Source: an uncultured Chloroflexota bacterium
Lineage (GTDB): Bacteria > Chloroflexota > Dehalococcoidia > Lucifugimonadales > CAJWER01
Assembly: GCA_913030785.1 (NCBI GenBank)
Contig: CAJWER010000002.1
Span: forward strand, 1-36,980
Length of the DNA: 36,980 bases
Direction: 5' to 3'
The translations under genes and the position numbers were made by a program. Of the stretch, positions 16,142 to 24,085 are shown piece by piece. The first letter of the stretch is position 1. Every line of letters begins with the position of its first letter. The notes beneath the pieces were generated by a model. It was not told the origin of the DNA and did not search any database. It saw only the letters and a program-made list of their open reading frames with translations.

Positions 16142-16186
16142 GTGGGCAGTAGGCTAATTTAAGTCACTAGGCCCCAGTTCCCCAGC

Positions 16187-16993
16187 TTACGATGCGGCTT
16201 GCAGGGTTGCAGGCTCCCGGTCCATGCCTATCGAGTCCACCTCGTGGCCTGCTACGATATCCTTCATCTTGGCCAGCGCACGCCGTTCGAGACGAGAGAC
16301 GTGCATCTGGGATATGTTGATCCTACTGGCGATCTGGCGCTGTGATAGGCCCCTGTAGAACTTCAGCGAGATAATCGTCCTCTCCCGCAGCGGAAGCTTG
16401 TCCATGGCGCTCTGCAGCACCATTCGATCGAGGGACGCGCCGAACGCCGGCTCTTCAGAACCAAGGATCTCGACCAGTGCGCTCCCCTCTTCGCCGAAGT
16501 CGCCGTTGAAGCTCGCGTCCAATGATCGCGGATCGCCGGTCCTGGCGAACTCCAGAGCCTCGTTGACAGCATCCTCGGTGAGCCCACTTTCGGTCGCCAT
16601 CTCGGCAGTGGTCGGCCAGCGACCGAAGTGAGAGATCAGCCTCTCAGTGCAACGGTCCAGCGATATTCTGTTGTGTCGCAATGCCCGCGGCACCTTGACA
16701 AGTCCACCGTGGTCTCTGAGGTGGTTCAATATCGCGCCGTAGACCTCGGGGATGGCCAACGATGCGAACCTGACGCCGTGGCTCATGTCGAATTTCTCGA
16801 TGGCGCTGAGCAGGCCAATCGTGCCCATCTGCACCAGGTCCTCCATGGGCTCGCGCGAATTACGGAAGCGCCGCGCTATGCTGCGCACCAACGGAAGGTA
16901 GTTAGTGACGAGTTGCTCTCGAGCATCCGGGTCCCTAGTCTCGATATCGCGTTCGATCAGATCCATGGTCGGGTCGGTGACAGCGGTTGTCAT
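16187..16993 (-). CDS. Sigma-B/F/G-type RNA polymerase sigma factor
   Basis: This group 3 sigma-70 factor has 268 residues and all of regions 2, 3 and 4. Region 2: LVTNYLPLVRSIARRF, EDLVQMGTIGLLSAIEKFD, and FASLAIPEVYGAILNHLRDHG, which is the SigB/SigF-type version of 2.3-2.4. Region 3 includes VPRALR and RWPTTAEMATESGLT. Region 4 includes LPLRERTIISLKFYRGLSQRQIASRINISQMHVSRLERRAL. GGAGGG lies seven bases before the ATG. No anti-sigma or anti-anti-sigma genes are adjacent, unlike many sigB operons. A promoter resembling the sigma-B consensus lies upstream, so self-control is possible. Confidence 0.92.
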   Translation of the reverse strand: MTTAVTDPTMDLIERDIETRDPDAREQLVTNYLPLVRSIARRFRNSREPMEDLVQMGTIGLLSAIEKFDMSHGVRFASLAIPEVYGAILNHLRDHGGLVKVPRALRHNRISLDRCTERLISHFGRWPTTAEMATESGLTEDAVNEALEFARTGDPRSLDASFNGDFGEEGSALVEILGSEEPAFGASLDRMVLQSAMDKLPLRERTIISLKFYRGLSQRQIASRINISQMHVSRLERRALAKMKDIVAGHEVDSIGMDREPATLQAAS

Positions 16994-17251
16994 GATCTAG
17001 CCCTCCGAAAACGGCCCGATGGCTAATCCGGACCCGGTGGAGTGGACGAGTGCACCTGCGTAGCACACCGCGTTAGCCACACCGTAATGCCCGTGCAGGT
17101 ACCCCGGACACCATGCCTGCACCCAGATGGACCTGTGGTAAACCGGCAAGATTCATTTGGGCGACCGGGCACAGGCTTCCCCCACTAGTCCGTGCTATCC
17201 TGCATTTCAGCGGACCAAACGTGCAGGCCCACCAGTCAGGGAGGTACTTCG
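16994..17251. other. Divergent intergenic region, 258 bp
   Basis: On the minus strand, GTTTAC (17143-17138) and GGGTGC (17124-17119) are separated by 13 bp. They resemble the sigma-B consensus GTTTAA-N12-14-GGGTAT and lie about 126 bp before the sigma gene. On the plus strand an extended-type TGCTATCCT precedes the metallohydrolase gene. No gene was seen. Confidence 0.3.
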
Positions 17252-18691
17252 ATGGCCACACTCGCAGGCAAGATAATCGACGGCGACACGGGGGAGCAGG
17301 TGCCCGCCCGCGTACGAGTGCTGGCCTCGAACGGCGAATTCGCACACCCGGGCGACGCGATATTGAAGGTCGGGCCAGGCGATCAGTTCTTCTATGCAGA
17401 CGGCGGGTTTGAAGTCGAGGTGGGCAGGGGCCGGACCCAGATCGTGGTCGAGCGAGGAACCGAATACGTGCCAGCCACGCTGACCGTCGAAACGCCGACC
17501 AGTGGGATAGTAGCGACGGAGGTGGTGCTGGAGCGGTGGTCGGGGCTCGGGGCGCAGGGCTGGCACCCCGGCAATACCCATATCCATTACGACGAAAAGG
17601 AGCAGCGGCCGGACGAGCGGCTGCGCCTGGATCCTCGCGTCGAGGACTTGCGGATGACGGCAGTGAGCATCCTGAAACGTTGGGATCTGGAGTATGCCAC
17701 CAACAAGTACACCCCGGGCATGCTCACAGAGTTCTCATCGGACCACCACCACGTGCAGTGCGGCGAGGAAAACAGGCACAACGCGAACGGCACACATAAC
17801 ACCGGCTACGGCCATGTGATGTTGCTAAACATCCACAACGTGGTCGAGCCCGTGAGCCGCGGCCTGCTAGTGGACGTTTTCGACCCCGACTACCCGCCCC
17901 TCTCCTACGCCTGCGATGACGCCCGTCGGCAGGGAGGCGTCGTCATCTGGTGCCACAACGGCCAGGGCATGGAGGCGCCCGTGGCCGCCGCGCTGGGCAA
18001 GCTCGACGCTTTCAATCTCTTCGACCCCCACTGGATGGACCCGGAATACGACATCTACTACCGAATGCTCAACGCTGGAACCAGGCTGCCGGCATCCACC
18101 GGGTCCGATTGGTTCATCAGCTCTGCGAACCGCGTCTACGCCCACACGGGCGCCCCCTTCGAGTACGGAGCATGGCTAGAGGCGCTCAGGGCCGGTAAAA
18201 CCTTCATCAGCAACGGGCCAGAGTTGTCGCTAAGCGTCCAAGGCGAGGGCCCTGGCGGCGAGGTGGAGAGTCGGCCCGGCGAGCGACTATCCGCGGTAGT
18301 GGACTGGAAGTCCCACTACCCGATCGGCAGGGCAGAGGTCGTGCTCAATGGCAAGGTCGTGGCCAGCCGCGAGATGAACGATGGGTCGACAGCAGGACGA
18401 CTTGAGACCGATATCGAGATTCCCGCAGATGCGTGGATCACCGCCAGGCTGTCAGGGGACGCTCGCGACTCCTTCGCGCAACCTGTCTTCGCCCACACGA
18501 GCCCCGTCTACGTCACGACGGGCAAAGCCAGCGAGGAGCGCGCCGAAGCCGCTCGATGGTTCACCGACGCAATCGAAACATCCCTCGAATGGGTGCGCAC
18601 CAAAGGCAAGTACTATAACGACGGCCAGCGACGGGAGATCGTCGATCTATTTCGCGAGGGCCAACAAGTGTACAAAGACATGCTGCCTTAG
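17252..18691 (+). CDS. CehA/McbA-family (PHP-like) metallohydrolase
   Basis: The predicted 479-residue protein starts with a carboxypeptidase-regulatory-like beta domain (LAGKIIDGDTGEQVPARVRV). A PHP-type metal-binding core follows, with His110 and His112 in NTHIHYD, then SSDHHH, IWCHNGQG and PASTGSDWF. The family includes carbaryl hydrolases CehA and McbA, but most members have no known substrate and act as esterases, amidases or phosphoesterases. There is no signal peptide. The ATG at 17252 follows GGGAGG. The next gene begins seven bases after its stop, so the two form an operon. Substrate is unknown. Confidence 0.78.
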   Translation: MATLAGKIIDGDTGEQVPARVRVLASNGEFAHPGDAILKVGPGDQFFYADGGFEVEVGRGRTQIVVERGTEYVPATLTVETPTSGIVATEVVLERWSGLGAQGWHPGNTHIHYDEKEQRPDERLRLDPRVEDLRMTAVSILKRWDLEYATNKYTPGMLTEFSSDHHHVQCGEENRHNANGTHNTGYGHVMLLNIHNVVEPVSRGLLVDVFDPDYPPLSYACDDARRQGGVVIWCHNGQGMEAPVAAALGKLDAFNLFDPHWMDPEYDIYYRMLNAGTRLPASTGSDWFISSANRVYAHTGAPFEYGAWLEALRAGKTFISNGPELSLSVQGEGPGGEVESRPGERLSAVVDWKSHYPIGRAEVVLNGKVVASREMNDGSTAGRLETDIEIPADAWITARLSGDARDSFAQPVFAHTSPVYVTTGKASEERAEAARWFTDAIETSLEWVRTKGKYYNDGQRREIVDLFREGQQVYKDMLP

Positions 18692-18698
18692 GGCCGTG

Positions 18699-19553
18699 AT
18701 GGGTTCTTCCCTACGCCGTATCCTGCTTTGGACCATCGTCGCGCTGGTCGTGGCGTATGCCGGATTTGGTGTGCTGGCCAGGACAACGGGAGTGATAGAC
18801 CGCTACTTCATATTCTTCCCAGAGCGGACCCTGGACCGAGACCCTGGCGACCGTGGTCTCGACTTCGAAGACGTGTATTTCGAGGCGTCCGACAGGGTGC
18901 GCCTCAACGGCTGGTTCGTACCCGGAAGGAGCGACACGACCCTTCTTTGGCTCCACGGCAACGCTGGGAACATTGCCAATCGCGTCGATAATATCGCGGA
19001 GATCCATGACAACCTCGGAGTGGGCGTGTTCATATTCGACTATCGGGGCTACGGGCGGAGCGAGGGCAAACCCACGGAGCAGGGGACATACCTCGATGCC
19101 GAAGCCGCTCTGAAGTACCTCCGTTCGCGGGGAGACGTGAACCCCGGGCGGCTGGTGCTGTTCGGCAGGTCGCTTGGGTGCGCGGTCGCAGCGGAACTGG
19201 CGTCTAAGAACGATGTGCAAGGGGTCGTGCTGGAGTCGCCCTTCACGTCGATAGGCGCAATGGCGAAACGTGCGTACCCGTTTTTGCCAGGAATCGGGTC
19301 CTTCGTGCGCACCCGGTATGACACGCTATCGAAGGTGGGTCGCTTCGGAGCGCCACTCATGGTGCTCCACGGCAACCGCGACGACATCGCGCCCTTCGAC
19401 ATGGGGGTCGCAGTCTTCGAGGCAGCCACGCCACCAAAGCGCTTCTACAGGATCGAGGGAGCAGGGCACAACGACACGTATTCCGTAGGAGGGCACGCCT
19501 ACTACCAGGCCCTGGGCGAGTTTCTCGATAACCTCCCAAAGGGCGACGGCTAG
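18699..19553 (+). CDS. Membrane-anchored alpha/beta hydrolase, Bem46/FrsA-like
   Basis: The predicted 284-residue protein has one N-terminal membrane helix (residues 7-28). An alpha/beta hydrolase domain follows, with LWLHGNAGN (oxyanion region), FDYRGYGRSEG, the nucleophile elbow GRSLG (Ser158), LHGNRDD for the acid and GAGHND for the histidine. This pattern is typical of Bem46/ABHD13-like serine hydrolases. The catalytic domain may face outside or inside; sequence alone does not say. The start is ATG 18699, or GTG 18696 directly before it. Upstream frame is open but overlaps the metallohydrolase gene. It probably shares that gene's transcript. Confidence 0.85.
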   Translation: MGSSLRRILLWTIVALVVAYAGFGVLARTTGVIDRYFIFFPERTLDRDPGDRGLDFEDVYFEASDRVRLNGWFVPGRSDTTLLWLHGNAGNIANRVDNIAEIHDNLGVGVFIFDYRGYGRSEGKPTEQGTYLDAEAALKYLRSRGDVNPGRLVLFGRSLGCAVAAELASKNDVQGVVLESPFTSIGAMAKRAYPFLPGIGSFVRTRYDTLSKVGRFGAPLMVLHGNRDDIAPFDMGVAVFEAATPPKRFYRIEGAGHNDTYSVGGHAYYQALGEFLDNLPKGDG

Positions 19554-19562
19554 ATATTATTG

Positions 19563-19591
19563 TTGACAGCCCCCTGGGACGGCTATAGGCT
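19563..19591 (+). promoter_or_regulatory. Predicted promoter of the alcohol dehydrogenase gene
   Basis: A consensus TTGACA (19563-19568) is followed after 17 bp by TAGGCT (19586-19591), which keeps the key TA and final T. Confidence 0.5.
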
Positions 19592-19636
19592 GACCATGCA
19601 GCCCAGCGACAGCACCTACACGAAGCAGGAGAGCCT

Positions 19637-20677
19637 ATGAAAGCGGTCTACTTTACGGAGCACGGCGGAACCGAGGTACTGACGTACGGAGACCTTCCCG
19701 AGCTGCCGATCGGTCCGAACGAGGTGAGGGTACGAGTCAGGGCATGCGCCTTAAACCGCCTGGATTTGTATACCCGGATGGGGGTGCGCGGGACCCGGAT
19801 GGGCCTGGACCAGCCTCATGTGCTGGGCGGAGACTCAGCCGGAGACGTCGCGGAAGTGGGCTCGGAGGTCACGATGGTCAATGTCGGCGATCGGGTGGTA
19901 GTGAACCCGAAGCTGACGTGCGGCCAGTGCCAGTACTGCATCGCCGGCGATGACGAGCTGTGCGTCGCCCCGGGAATGCTAGGCTCGACACAGAATGGTA
20001 GCTACGCTGAATACGTGACGATCCCGGCGGCAAACGCCATGCGAATACCGGACACAATCTCCTACGAGGAAGCCGCCTCGTTGCCCACTGTCTTCATGCC
20101 GAGTTGGAACATCCTGGTGCGCCGCGCTGCGCTAAAACCATGGGAGACGGTGCTCATTCTTTCGGCCTCCAGTGGTGTGGGTACCGCAGCGATTCAGGTG
20201 GCCAAGAACGTCATCGGCGCACGGGTCATCGCGACGACCAGCAGCCAGGAAAAGGCTAGCAAGGCCAGAGATCTGGGTGCCGACAAGGTAATCGACTACT
20301 CAACCGAAGACATCGAGAAGAGGGTCAAGGAGCTTACCGACCGCCGCGGCGTTCACGTCGTGCTGGACCATGTCGGCGCCGACTTCTTCCCAGCCGCCCA
20401 CCGGTCCCTCGCGCCTGGAGGCCGCTACGGCATCTGCGGAGTTACCTCCGGCTACAGGGCCGAGTTGCAGATGGGGACGATGTTCCTCAAGAATCAGACC
20501 GTTTTCGGCGTCTTCATGGGCCACAAGGAAGATCTGCGCCTCATCATCGAGATGGTGGCCCGAGGAACCCTACACGGCATCATCCACGCCACATTCCCGC
20601 TCAAGGACGCCGCCCGAGCCCATGAAACCATGGAAGAGCGGGCCTTCTTCGGCAAGCTGATACTCACGGTCCCGTAG
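19637..20677 (+). CDS. Zinc-type alcohol dehydrogenase / quinone oxidoreductase (MDR family)
   Basis: This NAD(P)H-dependent medium-chain dehydrogenase/reductase has 346 residues. It shows the structural zinc site Cys95, Cys98, Cys101 and Cys109 (CGQCQYCIAGDDELC). The nucleotide-binding motif is SASSGVGTAAIQVAK, and DLGADKVIDYSTED is also typical. At the catalytic-zinc position it reads CALNRLDLY rather than the GICGTD-like Cys motif, and the HE pair is replaced by GGD. It is therefore closer to zinc-containing-fold quinone oxidoreductases without a full catalytic metal. Substrate unknown. AGGAG precedes the ATG. Confidence 0.88.
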   Translation: MKAVYFTEHGGTEVLTYGDLPELPIGPNEVRVRVRACALNRLDLYTRMGVRGTRMGLDQPHVLGGDSAGDVAEVGSEVTMVNVGDRVVVNPKLTCGQCQYCIAGDDELCVAPGMLGSTQNGSYAEYVTIPAANAMRIPDTISYEEAASLPTVFMPSWNILVRRAALKPWETVLILSASSGVGTAAIQVAKNVIGARVIATTSSQEKASKARDLGADKVIDYSTEDIEKRVKELTDRRGVHVVLDHVGADFFPAAHRSLAPGGRYGICGVTSGYRAELQMGTMFLKNQTVFGVFMGHKEDLRLIIEMVARGTLHGIIHATFPLKDAARAHETMEERAFFGKLILTVP

Positions 20678-20720
20678 GGAGCATCACAAGAGTATCAGCC
20701 GTGCGTACGCAGTCCTCCGG

Positions 20721-20748
20721 CCCCGCCCCAAGATGCGTGCGCAGCACC
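20721..20748 (-). repeat. Post-stop repeat element, copy 2
   Basis: Read on the minus strand, GGTGCTGCGCACGC starts directly after the TAG stop of the MFS gene and is followed by ATCTT and GGGGCGGGG. A near-palindrome TGCGTACGCA lies beyond, at 20702-20711, and could pair with TGCGCACGCA inside the element with one mismatch. Confidence 0.65.
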
Positions 20749-22293
20749 CTACTTGTCACGGAGGGGCGTCTCTTTCAGGAAGGCTGTCACGACCAGGGCT
20801 ACCAAGGCCGTCGCCATTGCAATCAAGAACAGGTCGCCGATAGCCGTTGCGAGACTGGATCGAAGGACATCGAGTAGCTGGTCGACGACCTCTGGGCTCA
20901 CGGACTCGCGGAACTCCTCAAGGGCATCCGGGTTCACCAGGGCCTGCGGGTTGTTGGACATTCCGGCTAGCGTCTCGGCAGGTACCGATTCGCGTAGATT
21001 CGGACTAATCTTTGCGTCCAGCCCGTCCGCGAATCGCCTGGCCATGATCGAACCCAGAATCGCTAGGCCCAGCGCCCCTCCTATCGAGCGGTAAAACTGG
21101 TTGGCTGCGGTGACGACGCCCAGTTGGCTATACGGCACAGCGTTCTGGACCGCGATAGTAAAGGTCGGAAACGTGGTCCCGATCCCAAACCCAGTGATGA
21201 CTAGGTACACCACCACCTGGCCAAAACTGGTAGTCTCAGTCATTCCCGACAGCAGGAACATCCCGGTAGCCATGATCCCAAGACCGATCAGACCCTGGGT
21301 GCGATAGTGGCCGCCGAGGCGTGACAGCGTCTGGCCCGATATCGTAGCGCCAAACACCATCCCCAGCATCATTGGCGTCAGGAAGCTGCCAGAGCTCGTG
21401 GCGGAGGCGCCAAGGACCCCTTGAAAGAACAGTGGAATGAACACAATTCCGCCAAACATGCCAAATCCGGTGCAAAAGACGGCGATCAGGGATAAACCCA
21501 CAACCCTGTCGCGATAGATCCCCATCGGCATGATCGGATTGGCGATCCTAAGCTCGACAAAAACGAACGTTGCCGTCGACGCGACTGCAGCGATCAGTAG
21601 ACCGACAACCTGGACCGATGCCCACGCGTACTGGACGCCGCCCCACGACAGAGCGACAAGCAGGGACGACACGGACAGCACCAACAAGGACATGCCTACA
21701 ACATCCAATCGTCTGCTGGCGACATTCTGCCGACCGGAAGGGAAGAACAGTACAAAGAGGATCGCCACAGGAATACCGATAGGCAGGTTGATGAAGAAAA
21801 TCCAGTTCCAACTCAGTGTGTCCGTGATGAACCCGCCAAGCGTGGGACCAATTACCGACGAGAGCCCGAAGACAGCGGCCACAAACCCCTGGTACTTGCC
21901 GCGATCGGCGGGAGGGAACAGATCGCCGACTGTGACGAAGGCCAGGGCCATCATCGTTCCGCCGCCCAATCCCTGGATGGCACGGAAGGCGATGAGCTGG
22001 TTCATGGACTGGCTGAAGCCCGACAGCACGGATCCGACCAGGAACACGACGATGCCGCCTATGTAGAAGACCTTCCTGCCATACATGTCGGAGAGCCGAC
22101 CGACGATCGGCACCGCCGTAGTTGATGCGACGATGTAGGCGGAGGTGATCCAGGTGAAGCGGTCGAAGCCGCCAAGGTCGGCGACGATACGGGGGATCGC
22201 GGTGCCGACGACGGTCTGGTCGAGGGACGCGACAAAGAGGGCAAGCATCAAACCGCCCATCGTCAGAATCGTCTGACGGCGAGGCAGCGACAC
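20749..22293 (-). CDS. DHA2-family (EmrB/QacA-like) MFS drug:H+ antiporter
   Basis: This is a predicted 14-helix exporter of 514 residues. Family signs are LASLDQTVVGTAIPRI in helix 1 (motif D1), GRLSDMYGRKVFY (motif A), RAIQGLGGGTMMAL (motif B), and GPTLGGFITD (motif C of antiporters). Toxic compound or metabolite export is likely. The GTG at 22291-22293 is the only normal start available, but it has a poor ribosome site. The frame stays open for about 29 more codons upstream (reading QATPGDALGVADEFV before the start), to a TAG beside a TAGGAG sequence. The true start may be lost or non-standard. Confidence 0.88.
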   Translation of the reverse strand: MSLPRRQTILTMGGLMLALFVASLDQTVVGTAIPRIVADLGGFDRFTWITSAYIVASTTAVPIVGRLSDMYGRKVFYIGGIVVFLVGSVLSGFSQSMNQLIAFRAIQGLGGGTMMALAFVTVGDLFPPADRGKYQGFVAAVFGLSSVIGPTLGGFITDTLSWNWIFFINLPIGIPVAILFVLFFPSGRQNVASRRLDVVGMSLLVLSVSSLLVALSWGGVQYAWASVQVVGLLIAAVASTATFVFVELRIANPIMPMGIYRDRVVGLSLIAVFCTGFGMFGGIVFIPLFFQGVLGASATSSGSFLTPMMLGMVFGATISGQTLSRLGGHYRTQGLIGLGIMATGMFLLSGMTETTSFGQVVVYLVITGFGIGTTFPTFTIAVQNAVPYSQLGVVTAANQFYRSIGGALGLAILGSIMARRFADGLDAKISPNLRESVPAETLAGMSNNPQALVNPDALEEFRESVSPEVVDQLLDVLRSSLATAIGDLFLIAMATALVALVVTAFLKETPLRDK

Positions 22294-22408
22294 GAACTCG
22301 TCGGCGACGCCCAGGGCGTCGCCGGGAGTGGCCTGGACTTCGTCAGGGGGACGGTTGGAGGCTACGTCGCGCTCCTATACGTTGATGGACGTCAGAGTCG
22401 GCGCCGAC

Positions 22409-22873
22409 TCAACTGGACCTGATCGCCTTCAGGACGTGGCCGGCATGGCCCTCTGGCTGCACCTGTTGCCATATCTTCTGCAACTTGCCCTGCTCATCGA
22501 TGATGAACGTCTTTCGGATCATGCCGATGACCGTCTTCCCATATAGCTGCTTCTCACCCCACGCGCCGTAGGCGGTCGCGACGGCCTTGTCCTCGTCGGC
22601 CAGCAAGGGGAAATTCAGATTGAACTTGTTGATGAACTCGGCGTGGGAGCCAAGGTCATCTGCGCTCACGCCGAGAACCACTGCCCCCTCTTCTATGATT
22701 TCATCGTGGCTATCTCGGAAGCCGCAAGCCTCCTTGGTACAGCCTGGCGTGTCGTCCTTGGGATAGAAGTAGAGGATCACCTTCTTCCCTCGAAGACCGG
22801 ACAGGGATACCTCTCCGCCATCGGAGGATGGTAGCGTAAACTCGGGTGCGGCGTCGCCAGGTTGCAAAGTCAT
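22409..22873 (-). CDS. bcp: Thioredoxin-dependent peroxiredoxin Bcp/PrxQ
   Basis: This atypical 2-Cys peroxiredoxin reduces hydrogen peroxide and organic hydroperoxides using thioredoxin. The 154-residue protein has DAAPEFTLPSSDG, then YFYPKDDTPGCTKEACGFRD, with the peroxidatic Cys45 and resolving Cys50 five residues apart as in PrxQ. The C-terminus (IIDEQGKLQKIWQQVQPEGHAGHVL) is typical. AGAGG lies seven bases upstream of the ATG. The MFS gene follows 115 bp downstream on the same strand. Confidence 0.95.
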   Translation of the reverse strand: MTLQPGDAAPEFTLPSSDGGEVSLSGLRGKKVILYFYPKDDTPGCTKEACGFRDSHDEIIEEGAVVLGVSADDLGSHAEFINKFNLNFPLLADEDKAVATAYGAWGEKQLYGKTVIGMIRKTFIIDEQGKLQKIWQQVQPEGHAGHVLKAIRSS

Positions 22874-23361
22874 TTAGAGCCTCTTCGGTGGGGTTCGGTA
22901 ATCCTACACGAAGCCGCACTAAAAGTGAACTTTTTTCGCTCACCATGTCGCCAGGCCGCCCTCTCATGGGGAGCCACAACTCTCCCGCTCAGGGTGAGCC
23001 GATTCTGGCTCGGGGTGGTCGGGAACTCGCTCAGAATGAGCCTTCTAACCATCGACCCGCGGGCTAAACCGCGGTACGTTGCTGCACCAACTGCAGCGCG
23101 CCTACCAAGAATTCCTTGGCGACATGGACCGGAACGGCCATCACTACTTCTGGTCCAGTGATCATCGCGTTGATAGCGACGCGACGTCACGCATCGGCCC
23201 CGCCGTCCCAATTTGGGTCCAGCGAACAACGATAACATCGTATCAGTTGTAGAGGAAGGGAGGCAGATAGGGGATATCCCAACATGATGGGTGAGGGAAA
23301 CCCCGCAGAGTCACCGTTGTACAATGTGGCAGTCTGGCTGCAACGGCCCGCGGGAGGACAT
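22874..23361. other. Long intergenic region with repeat and possible gene remnant
   Basis: At 22987-23040 there is a second, decayed copy of the hairpin repeat seen at 9952-10063, sharing GTCGGGAACTC (23018-23028) and GCTCAGAATGA. At 23079-23252 (+) a 57-codon frame from TTG (reading HQLQRAYQEFLGDMDRNGHH) has coding-like composition but no ribosome site and no known family. It may be a gene remnant. TTGTACAAT near 23317-23325 could be the -10 region of the downstream gene. Confidence 0.35.
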
Positions 23362-23967
23362 ATGCTCAAAAAACTTGGTCGAATTACCAGGGCGGCCCGA
23401 AACGGGGACGACGAAAATGCGCCGCCTGGTCAGTTCGTCACAGAAAAATTCCCCGTGCTGACCTTCGGCCCGACCCAGAGCATCGACCTCGATAAATGGC
23501 GCTTCCGCATCTTCGGCCTGGTCGATGAAGAGGTAACTCTGGACTGGAAGCAGTTCATGGACCTGGAAAAGACCACGCTGGGCGCCGAGTTCCACTGCGT
23601 TACACAGTGGAGCCGCCTGCAAAATACCTGGGAGGGCATCGCGTTCACTGAGGTCATGAAGCTGGTCAAACCAGGACCCGGGGCTTCGCATGTCATGGTG
23701 CACTGCTACGGTGGCTACACGACAAACATGTCGTTGGAGGTCGCCACCGACAATGACGTGCTGTACGCCTATAAACACGACGGCGCAGCACTTGAGTCCG
23801 ACCACGGTGGCCCACTGAGGCTGGTGGTGCCAAAACGCTACGGATGGAAGAGCGCCAAGTGGGTCAACGGCATAGAGTTCATGGCAAAAGACGCCCCGGG
23901 TTTCTGGGAGGTACGCGGGTACCACATGGAGGGCGATCCCTGGAAAGAGGATCGTTTTTCAGCCTAG
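23362..23967 (+). CDS. SUOX-fold molybdopterin-binding oxidoreductase
   Basis: The predicted 201-residue protein matches the oxidoreductase molybdopterin-binding domain (PF00174) of the sulfite oxidase/MsrP (YedY) group. The molybdenum ligand is Cys79 in EFHCVTQWS. Other family parts are FRIFGLVDEEVTL, VMVHCYGGYTTNMSLE, GGPLRLVVPKRYGWKSAKWV and FWEVRGYHMEGDPW. There is no Tat signal and no heme or dimerisation domain, so it is likely a small cytoplasmic enzyme. The ATG at 23362 follows GGGAGGACAT; an upstream ATG at 23284 has no comparable site. The substrate is unknown. Confidence 0.9.
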   Translation: MLKKLGRITRAARNGDDENAPPGQFVTEKFPVLTFGPTQSIDLDKWRFRIFGLVDEEVTLDWKQFMDLEKTTLGAEFHCVTQWSRLQNTWEGIAFTEVMKLVKPGPGASHVMVHCYGGYTTNMSLEVATDNDVLYAYKHDGAALESDHGGPLRLVVPKRYGWKSAKWVNGIEFMAKDAPGFWEVRGYHMEGDPWKEDRFSA

Positions 23968-24028
23968 AGGACTGGTTCTGGGGCTGCTTCCCGAATCCGA
24001 TCGCCGACACCGCCCATAGGAGCACCTA

Positions 24029-24080
24029 CCCCGCCCAACCAAACGCGCGCAGCGCCGCTCAACGTAGCGTGCGCAGCACC
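24029..24080 (-). repeat. Post-stop repeat element, copies 3 and 4 in tandem
   Basis: On the minus strand, five bases after the TAG stop of the acetyltransferase, GGTGCTGCGCACGC (24080-24067) is followed by a diverged unit GGCGCTGCGCGCGT with a GGGCGGGG end (24056-24029). It lies in the convergent gap between two genes. Confidence 0.6.
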
Positions 24081-24085
24081 AGTAT

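Noticed and set aside
19637..20677. Classical zinc alcohol dehydrogenase with full catalytic zinc site
   Set aside because: The structural zinc cysteines are present, but the catalytic Cys and the His-Glu pair are not in the usual form, so a general MDR oxidoreductase is the safer call.
22870..23238. 122-codon minus-strand frame in the bcp upstream gap
   Set aside because: Arginine-rich, overlaps a dispersed repeat, no recognisable domain or ribosome site.
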